A stretch of DNA of 64,000 nucleotides from Lytechinus variegatus (Eukaryota > Echinodermata > Echinoidea > Temnopleuroida > Toxopneustidae): positions 26,004,330 to 26,068,329 of the forward strand of contig NC_054754.1 in the NCBI RefSeq assembly GCF_018143015.1. Direction: 5' to 3'. Shown one piece after another: positions 1-10,600 of the stretch; position 1 is the stretch's first letter; the number at the start of each line of letters is the position of its first letter. Made by a program: the position numbers and the translations under genes. The notes under the pieces are model-generated. The model did not search any database and was not told the DNA's origin. It saw nothing but the letters and a program-made list of their open reading frames with translations.

Positions 1-890
1 ATCTTTAAGCTGCCGATCGAGGAAAATGTGGCTGAAAAAAATATTGCCCCCCCCCCTATTTGACGAAAGTTGGATCCGCCGGGAGGGAGGCAGGGGGCAC
101 TTGCACCCCCAAAATGAAATAAAAAAACAGGGAAATGAATATTTTCCAAAATGGGAAAGTTCCTTTTTCAAAAATAAATATGCGGTTTTTCGTGTTTTTT
201 CAAAATAAAATACTCTTTTTAAAGTATACAAGTTAAGTTTTCAGGCTGGAATATTGCAAATTTTCAGCTTGCGCTTCGCACTCTCATTCGATTGGTGAAA
301 TATGCATCCTAAAGAGGTCACTAAATGCTTTCTTTAACAGGTTCCTTTTCTGGTCAGTATGTTTAAGCTGCGTTTTGCGCTCGTGTTAATTTTTTAGTTA
401 GATGCACATCTTTTTAATGACAGCAGAAATCTGCTCGGATTTTTAAAAACTTATTTTCATTTTTTATTGAAATACCCTAAAGTTTTAGCTTGTGATTCAC
501 GCTTGCAACACCTCGCAATTATGCCATTTTAAGAATAATTGACCCCCAAAAACGTTTTACAACTTCACCTTTGAATTTATTTTACCAAGCCGCTCGCTCA
601 TTACACTCTCTCCCGAAAAATAAAGCCTAAATATACGTTTTGCCATAATAAGAAATCACTTCAAAAAAGGTTTTTCTCTACTTAATCACTATCAAACACA
701 ATGACTTCAAGCAGATGATAATCTTAAGGGAAAATATCACCAAAGTGTCCATTTTGACGTATGAGTTTCATTTTTTGGCTTTACCCCCAAACGAAAATTC
801 GTTCGGCCGCCCTTGCCTTCCCATCCTCATAACAATTGAACGGCAACAGTGTCCCCCGCCCCCTCCCCTTGCCTCTGCTTTCCCGGTTTT
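1..890. other. Transposon-derived sequence, no coding exon seen
   Basis: This is presumed intron of the AK5-like gene. A C-rich and G-rich stretch at 45-110 includes GGATCCGCCG, like the ends of other elements here. Decayed copies of a motif resembling GCTCGCGCTTCGC occur near 265, 360 and 490. The short open frames have repeat-like content. Confidence 0.5.
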
Positions 891-895
891 CATTT

Positions 896-1375
896 TTCGG
901 ATTAACGAACCTTATTTTGTTTTCGGATTAACGAACCTTATTTCGTTTTCGGATTAACGAACCTTATTTCGTTTTCGGATTAACGAACCTTATTTCGTTT
1001 TCGGATTAACGAACCTTCGGAAAAACAAACCTTATTTTGTTTTCGGATTAACGAACCTTCGGAACAACGAACCTTATTTCGTTTTCGGATTAACGAACCT
1101 TCGGAACAACGAACCTTATTTCGTTTTCGGATTAACGAACCTTCGGAACAACGAACCTTATTTCGTTTTCGGATTATCGAACCTTCGGAACAACGAACCT
1201 TATTTCATTTTCGGATTATCGAACCTTCGGAATAACGAACCGTCGGAATAACGCCACAAATGTTCGGATTAACGAACCCTTTTTCTTTTTCAGATTAACG
1301 AACATCGAGGTATAGGCAATTTACATGTTTCGGAAATACGAACCTTCGGAATTACGAAGCTTCGGAATTACGAAG
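896..1375. repeat. Minisatellite with higher-order structure
   Basis: The basic unit is about 26 bp and contains CGGATTAACGAACCTTATTT. From about 1000 the array changes to a longer unit of about 41 bp in which a second half-unit, CGGAACAACGAACC, is added. After 1250 the copies decay into shorter CGGAATTACGAAG forms. It lies left of exon 4 of the AK5-like gene, inside the next intron. Confidence 0.85.
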
Positions 1376-1667
1376 TGTAACCTAACATAACTGGCACCTG
1401 CCTATCATTCTACATAGATACATAGATCCCAATTTACTTCTCAAATATTGAACATTCATTGCAAGAGTATGATCAAAAGTGCTTGTACAAGGCCTCTAGG
1501 CTTTATTTATGCAGTTCCCACTTTCAAGATTCATTTTCATTTTTACATTTAGTTGTTAATATAGTGTCTCATGTTTTTTATTGTAAATGAGAATGGAATA
1601 AATGCAAATTGACTTGAATTGAAAATTGAATAAAAATCTTGAGAAAATTTGGAGGATTCTGACTCAC

Positions 1668-4600
1668 ATCTTTGACAAGGCCTCCCGTCTTGAGGAGATC
1701 AGCTACACTTTTCCACGAATCGTCTTCCATAAACTTGGCAACCTTCCTCCTCAGCGCCGTCCCTAGCGATAGATGGATGTAACCTTGGTAACGCTCAGTG
1801 ATCTTGGCGCATTGAGTGCCCTTCCCACTCCCAGGGCCACCTGATGTAAGAAAAGTGGATTGAATTATAATTAAATAAGCAATCAAAACGATCACATTAC
1901 AGAACAAGTATTGGTCTATGTTCATGTGAACACTGCATGCAGCTACTGTATGTACATAGTCTAGTTTATATCAAGTGTCTTTAAGGCCTGTATTCTGCAG
2001 TTATTTTAACTATACAGTTGTGGTTTAAAGATGGATAGCAGATTGAGACTATATTATAAACATAAAAGTTCTATTTATCAGCTCATTTGATACACAGGTT
2101 ATTTATAACTGTCAGGAAAATTATTTTTTTACCATTAAAATTAAGCGAAGGAAAAGAACAAAGTTATAACATGAGAAACAAATAATGTAAATATAATCTA
2201 ACCTTCCCATAAAAAATGTTAAAACAGATTTCAGAATATAGGCCTAAGTGTCTTTGCATCTACATGTATAAAGAATTTAAGTGGCTGCACAGGCATATTT
2301 CAGAAAGGATTGAATCATTTATTGGATTAGCAATTATGATGATTAAAATGCACTTGCACAATTGCATGATTACACTGCATGTACTAGAATTAATTTGTGT
2401 ATGTACACCGTATATGCCTGGCGTAATGTCTTGCTTTATATAAATTTTTGTGACAATATTTGTGCATATTGACAGGGGTAAGAATGCATACCATACAAAT
2501 ACAAGGAGGATAAATTGTAATTTGTAAAAAGTACCTCTGCCCAATGTCATTATCATAAATTTGCAGAAGGAAATTGATTGTTTTAATAGAAGACAATTAC
2601 AATTTAGATAATGGAAGCAAATGTCACTATTTTTATTTCAAATACCTTCATTACATAAAAAGAAAGTCCCTCATACAAAATATTGTATTAATAACCTAAA
2701 ATAAGAATGCTTTTTATCATTATCAAGAATTTGAAAAACAACAAAATGGAAATTTTGATGAAATTTCTATTTCTTTTGGATAGACAGCAAAACAGAAATA
2801 CTGTATGTATTGTGAAATAATTTCACATTTTTTTAACTGCAAGTGTCTTCCGTTATTTGAAACACTCTTTTATAGGTCTACATCAATACAGTTTGAGTTG
2901 GGGAATAGATCGAGGAGGTGAGGGGAGGGTGTGTGCCTGCGTGTGAAAACTGACGACTGCAATTATCAATTTGCAACATGTTTTTAAAGGTCAGATGTTC
3001 CTATTATTGAAGTTTTGTTAAGACTTAAAATCCACCTGGAGCTTGTGTGAAACAAAGGTGCTGAACAATGTGGATATATGCATGTGTGCATTTTCACATG
3101 TACCCATTGCCCTAATGAATTACTGTATTCCTTATTTTTTGGTGAATAACCTTTTTCTTTCTTTTTTATATATAGCCTTTTTTCTTTTTCATTTAAGATT
3201 AAATAAAGATTAAAGAGGGAGCAAGGTCAATTATTTAATCAAACAGATCCACTCTACCAATAAAGTTAATTGAATTGAGGAGTATTCATCAATGAATTTA
3301 AAAGAATCTCAAAGTGTCCTAGACTGTTTGCAATTATGCAAACAAATAATAGCTTGCTTTACATTTTAGTTTATATGCTATTTGAGATTAGGCAAAAAAA
3401 GAAACAGTAGGGCAAAATATGAAACGATATTCAAATTTGGTTATGTTACTAAAAATGTGGTTTTATTGTTTTAAGGCAGCATGTTACCACCCCCCCCCCC
3501 TTAGAACATTTTAAATGCACAACGATCAAAGTGAATAATCACTGCAGGCCAAATTGTCAGTTTCTTTTTAAAAAATACAAAACTAAACTTCTATAAAAGA
3601 AGACCTTCATGTACATGTTGTCACATATGTATTTTGTAAGGAGATCAATGTAGTATACGCTGTACCGCTGCCTTTGAATATTTGATTGAGTATTATTGCT
3701 TAGCAACCGCACAGTGAAGCGCACAATACAGTTCCAATTATTGCTGAAATGTCACCAGTGAATTACATACATGTATGAGCAGTGAATTTAGCTATTACAC
3801 ATGATGATCAGTATAACAGTAGGAAGGTTGTTCCATAAATGTGGAATTTTCTTACTATCAAATTAAATACATATGATACATGCATCTCCCTTGTACAGTA
3901 ATTCTCATAAAATTTTCTCATTGAAGAATATCAACTATTCACATTATTGAACATGAAGAGTAAGAGAATAGTATGCTTTAAGTTTTGGTACCTGTACAAG
4001 TCCATTTTGAAAGCTTGAATTCATTGCAAGATGAAATTGATATTGAAATAAAAATCTAAAACAGTACACTCTAAATGCAAAAGAGGTAATCAAGGGCCCG
4101 TTTCATAAAGGACTTACAACTGTTGTAACTTTGTCATAATGGCAACTACCATGGTAACAGGACTCAGCAGCCAATCATAATCTAGGTTACCATGGTAGTC
4201 GCCATAATGAAAAAGTTACAACAGTTGCGAGTCCTTTATGAAACGGGGCCCCTGGGCCCTAATTGCACTCCTCTCAAAGGAAGACACAAGACCAGTCATT
4301 TTAGAATGGGATTTACAACTTTTGAGAGTGCATATATACAAATGTAGCTCTCTGGAGTGAACAGTGTAAAGTTTAAGACATTTTCACTCCAAAAAAAAAG
4401 GTAAATCCACTCTCAAAAGAAATTCCACTCCAAACAACCAGTCTCTCGTCTCACTCTGAGAGGAATGCAATTAGGGACCAGATAAAGTCTTTTACATAAT
4501 AGAGTGTAGGTACTGTACATATTATGTACTTTACTTCATTTGACAAAATTACTGAATGAATAACATGAAAAGGAAAATAGATAACTTACCAATGACAAGA

Positions 4601-7600
4601 ATAATGCGTACATGGGATAGATTTGGTTTGGGAGAAATTGGAGGCAGTGGACTTAATCGCTTCATATCAGCAAGACTTGGTTCTAAAACCGAGAGAGAAA
4701 AAACAAAATGGAATACTTTCAGTTAAATCTAAATAAGATTAAGAACTGTATTTTACTCTTAGGTGACCAAGAATTTCATTGAATTGAATTTATTTTCATA
4801 CTTCACAAGATAGCAAAATAATAACATACATGTAATACAAGAAATACATTTGATTACATACAAAATACAAAAGATTATGGCGGTAAATTAAGTGAAATAT
4901 GAATGAACCTGCATAAAAAGCAGTTTGTAATGTCTGCAGGTTCCTTGAAGCTGATAACTGCTATCTTAGACTGCTATAGAGAGGCAATTAAACTCCCTTT
5001 GATAATGCACTTGTGTTTTAAGTACAGCTGTACAAAATATATTCCAAGAAAAAATACAGTACCCACAACCGAACACACAGGCACCACCGTCTTCTTGATG
5101 GGTAACAAGAAAATAGTGTCTGAATAAAAAAAAGTAATGTTATAATTTTCAAGTAAAGAATCAGAGTACACTCAACATACAGTACATCTGAAAGATTGAA
5201 GCTCCATGCTGTATGCCATGTCCACTATTGAACTGAAAAGTACATGTGAAGACAACTATATTTTTGAGCTGGTTTTTCATTAAAGAGAATAAAAAACTCA
5301 CAATATGGGTGTTTTGAGCATGTATGATCCATACAGATAATATCATGGGCCATACATATGTAGATTAACAGGAGAATTTACATCTAGAGATCTTGAATTA
5401 TGGCTATCACTTGAACAAATAATTGAACCAAAAATTTTTGAACCAACTATATTTTTGAGCTGGTTTTTCATTAAAGAGAATAAAAAACTCACAATATGGA
5501 TGTTTTGAGCATGTATGATCCATACAGATAATATCATGGGCCATACATATGTAGATTAACAGGAGAATTTACATCTAGAGATCTTGAATTATGGCTATCA
5601 CTTGAACAAATAATTGAACCAAAATTTTTTTTCTCTAATTGTTGAATCATGGTACACCCTCCTCCTAAATCACTCCTTATCCTTTTCTGCTCTTTTTATT
5701 GTTTTCTTTTCTCTTCCTCCTTCTTCTTTCATTCATTCTTTTTTTTTCTTTCCTCCTCCTCCTCTTCCTCTCTCCTCTTCTTTATCCTCTTCTTCTTCTC
5801 CTCCTTCTTCTCCTTCTTCTTCCTTTCCTTCTTCTTCTTCTCCTTCTTTCTCTTCATCGTCTTCTTCCCCCTCTTCTTCTTTCTCCTCCTCTTCTTCATC
5901 TTCTCCCCCATCTTCCTCCTCCTCTTCCTTCTCCTCTTCCTCTTTCTCTTCTTCTTCTTCCTCCTCTTCTTCTTCCTCTTCTTCTTCCTCTTATTCCTTT
6001 TCTTCCTCTTCTTCATTGTCTTCTTCTTCCTCCTCTTCTTCTTCCTCCTCTTCTTCATCTTCTCCCCCTCTTCCTCCCCCTCTTCCTCCTCTTCTTCTTC
6101 TGCTCCCTCTTCTTCTTCTTCTTCTTCATGGTCTTCTTCTTCTTCTTTCTCTTCTTCTCCTTCTTCCTCTTCTTTCTCTATTTCAACCCTCCTGTTTGTT
6201 TTCTTTTTGAATGCCTCTTCATCTTGCTTCTGCATTTTCTTGCTTGTTCTCATTCTACTCGTTCTCAGTATCCTTTTCAGACTTGTTCTCACTCCTTTTG
6301 TATCTTCTCCTTCACTTTGTTTTCACTTTTCATCTATTTGTAATGATCTAAACAAATATTGTGCACTAATTCATCAACTTAAATCAGCTATATATATGTA
6401 CTATCCACTATCCACACTTGTTAAAAGTAGCAATCAAAGTGTTTTATCTCTTTATGAATTGGCCACTCCTGCACATTTCACAAAGAGGGAGTTTTCTTTT
6501 CACCTTTGGGAGAAGTAATCAATAATATTGATTGTGGCTTCATTGAATTAAAGACCATTTAATACACATGTACATTAGGTCCTTATAAACAAACAGGGCG
6601 AGTTTAGTTGAACAAGGTGACAGATAAAAAAGAAAGTCCAGCCGAAAGCAAGTTATGGCCCGATAGTTGAAATGTTTCTTTTCTTTTGATTTTTGCCAGT
6701 ATTTCCTAACGGGCATGGTCCATATTGCACAAATAAAACTCAGGAGGATGACATACAGTCTAAAAAGCATACACTATGTACAGACAGTACAGTATGCCCT
6801 CATGATACATGTAGTACATTTGAAAATGCGAGTTGGAAAACATGGTGGCTCAGTAATAAAGCACCCATCGATTCGATCCCTGGCCAGTTAAGTCACACAT
6901 ACATGCACTGAAGACTAATGAAAATGAGACCATCTACCATCTAGCCAAGTGCTTGGCATATAAGAAAGGAGGGGGTAATAATAAACTTTTAAAAGTAGCT
7001 ACTTACCTCCCCTGGGTAAATATAAGCTATTAATCAGGCACTTTCATGTGGCCACAATGACACTTTCAAACAATTCAACTGATATGACTACAGCTTCTTA
7101 AGAAAATAAGATGCAAGTGTACATGTATTTGAAATAGCAAATAAAGGTTGGTTCCCAAATATGTTATATTGTAGGCTGTTGAGAATACAAGAAGCTTATA
7201 ATTTATTTTTTCATTTTGAATGCAGTAAACCATGATTTCACTTTTTGTGGGTACAAGAATATTAAGGAACAATTCTCACCTGTGGTGAAGGTGGGCTGCC
7301 TTTCCCCATTGTCAGGCTGGATAGGAGGTAGAGGACTGGTCCGCTTGACATTTTCAACGAACGTGTTCCATTTGACCGAGTTGGTCTTATCTGGCTCGCC
7401 TTGTACCTTCTTAAGACAGTTCAACATGTACTCAACATGGTTCTCGGGTTTGTGGTACATCAGCCCTGTCATCAGACTCTGTAAGAATGAAGGAGAGCAA
7501 AGATCATTATGACCACCATCTGTACATGTACATGAATCAGGTATCAGCAACTAAGTTCTATACTCTTTATACCCATGTATTAAAAAGATTGGATCATGCT

Positions 7601-10600
7601 TTACAGTCTGCTGTACATATGCACTTTGTCAAGAAACAAAAAGTTTGAACTTGAATTGCAATTCAACTCGAGAAAATTATTTTTTTAACATTAAAGGGGA
7701 AGTTCACCCTGACAAAAAGTTTATTATAAAAATAGCAGAAAAAAATAATAAAACATTGCTGAAGGTTTGAGAAAATTCATCAAATAATTAAAAAGTTATT
7801 AGAATTTCAATTATTGGATTTGTGATGTCATCTGTGAGCAGCATTCCTACATAGCGAATGGTAAAAAATCAATGAAATGTCATTTTCTCAGAAAATTGAA
7901 AATGGTTTTCACTGTACCTGTTGTATATAAATAGAACAATCATTTCACACCCGATCATGAATAGAAAACAAAATAAAGTCATCTGGAACCATACAAAATT
8001 TGAAATTCATGCGTTTTATATTACATAACCCTGCATAACATGGGGCTCTGCTCATTTATGACGTCACAAATCCAAAACTTTGAACTCTAATAACTTTCTT
8101 ACTCTTTAACGGATTTTCCTCAAACCTTCACCAATATTTTTTACTATTTTTTGTGCTATTTTTATAACAAAGTTTTCTTTAGGGTGAACTTCCCCTTTAA
8201 AGGCTAATGCAAGGATCTCCTCTGTAAATATACATGTAGGCCTACTGTAAGGCCTGCTGAAGAGTTTATTACCATCTGAAAAAAACGACTAACATCCTGC
8301 AATCTCCATCCCTCTATCTTTCTCTCTTGATCCCTTCTGAAAGACATTTCACATATAGGCCTACTGTATATCAGTCTAAAGACTTCTCTTCAACTTTTAG
8401 ACCATGATGGCTTTCAAATTCAATTTGAACAAGGTCGCTCACTACATGTATATATTCAAAATCATAAGTGACAGTTTCTGTCCATCTATTATGCAAAATT
8501 GGAAATAAATCTGGCAACATCAAAATCATTTCCCCTAAATAATGAGGCAATCGATTGGACAGAATGTCTTCCAAGTGGAACACCTGCATGTCCATGTATG
8601 CAAATATAGCAGCAGTGCTGACTTTGAAAGAAACCAAGATGAATAATAGTTCACAACAAAATTAAAATGTTTTGCTAATAAGATACTAAGTTTCACTGAC
8701 CTCCAATGACCTTTGACCTTCACCTAATGACCTGAAATTCCATACATTTGACCAATACCTGATAATACTCACAATATGCCAAAGGATATATAGACCATAC
8801 TTTCAATATTATTTTGAAAATTCAAAATCATAACCAGAAGTTTTAGATATGGTCACAGTGACAATGACCCTAAAAAATGACCTTTGACTTTGTTTTGTGA
8901 CCTGAAACTCATACAAAATGATCAGTGATATCGCCCTTAATATGTCAACTCAGTCATATGAAAAGAGGAAGAGGAAACAAAAAAAGCAAGAAGAAAAAGA
9001 AAAAGGATGAGAAGAGGATTGAGGGGGAACTAAAAAGGAGAACATGAAAAAGATTAAAGTGTCACTGTCTGTCAGGAAATACGTAACAATAGTTCAAAGA
9101 CAGATCAAGCAAGTCATTCACTTATTCAGTCACTGACATTGTCAAAAACAGAGTAGAATGCCCAAATATTGGACGAAAACGACTTCCAACCCCCTTTCCA
9201 CAACTATAGGGACCTGCACTGGCGAAAGACTTGCATGCATGTGATACAAGATACAAAGTAGACCCAAGTTGCTGCTCAAAAAAATTATTCCAGTGGTAAA
9301 ATCCACAAGTTTGACTTCCAAAGATTCTTATGACCCTCACTAAGCTTGGACTCCAAAAGATTGATGACCCCAAAAAAAACTCTCGCAAGGGGAAGTGCTT
9401 GTAGCCAAAATATCGCCGCCGAGAATGCATGTTCGATCTATCGCAAAAAAATCTGTAATGGCCGCCACAGGGTTTCCCCATGGCAGGAAATTCGACACCC
9501 TTCCAAATATGGCACTTTCCCAAATATTGTACATCTCACTTCTCAGCTGATTGAGTTGGAAATGTGTGCTGTAAACGTGCACGCGCTCGGTTTTCAGAAT
9601 GGAGGCACACGTATGCAAAGCTGAGTGAAGACGCCTGATTTTTTTTTAGCTGAAAGAGGTCTGTTTGCTAAGCAAATAACTATTAATATTATTTACCAAT
9701 TTGGCAAGACTTCCATATATGGCCCCTCCACTATAATTGCAAAAAAAATATGGAGAAGGTTTATCAAGAGTTATCTAACATCTAAGAGATTTAGGAAGGA
9801 AAAGTTGAATACATACCAAAATATGGCTTTATTCTGTAAATCAAAATTTCTATATCAAAATTATTGATGGTATCTATAATCAAAATCGTCCTTTGCGCTA
9901 CTGAAATAAGTTGTTTTCTCAAAAATCAAGCAATTATTTTGGGGATTAGAGCGTGACTTAAATCATCAAAATCTATCGCAGCACACAAACTCAGAGTTCA
10001 GAGGCCGATATTTGGCAAAAACAAGCTCCTGGTTATCTTAGCTTAGTAAGGAAATAATTACCATAATAGATCTACCATATTTTTTTCAATTCTTTTTTTT
10101 AACATCAATATATTCAACATTTATAGAAGTCTACAGAAATACTACACCAAAAGCTTTGGTCTCTCTTAATGTTGGTTATTCCGCTGAACTCTGTTGGCTC
10201 CACTCACCAAAATTACAAAGTCCGAAGTTCTAGCTCGATCTGTACAGGGGACTCAGTGGCCATATGTTTATGTATTAATGGGGATGCCAGTTGGAACTGA
10301 TTAGAGGGCCTGAAAATCACCTAGAATACAATATTTTGTACACAAAAATGCTATAACTATGGCCTGAAAATAAATTGCCAGAGCCTGAATTTGCCTGAAA
10401 ACTGGCATCCCTGTATTAAGTTCAGATAAAACAGGGAAGTAAAGTTGCACGACAGCCAAAGTAAGTCACTGTTTTTCCCCCTTTTAACTTTATTTTTCCC
10501 CATTTTGGTGCATTTCAGGCCAAAAGGGAATAATAATCTTTATTCTGGTACAGTTCTTTTTATATATTTTTATGAAATAAAAACAAAAATTAATGAGCCC

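Noticed and set aside
896-1270. CRISPR-like array
   Set aside because: The repeats adjoin without unique spacers and the genome is eukaryotic; it is a minisatellite.
5614-6518. Long open frames on both strands (Ser/Phe/Leu-rich, and Lys/Glu/Arg-rich)
   Set aside because: They are translations of the CTT/CCT polypyrimidine tract; no start context, splice sites or family features.
9122-9624. Overlapping open frames on both strands around 9.1-9.6 kb
   Set aside because: No recognised family, no splice support, and coding-like composition is not evident; they lie in an intron of the AK5-like gene.
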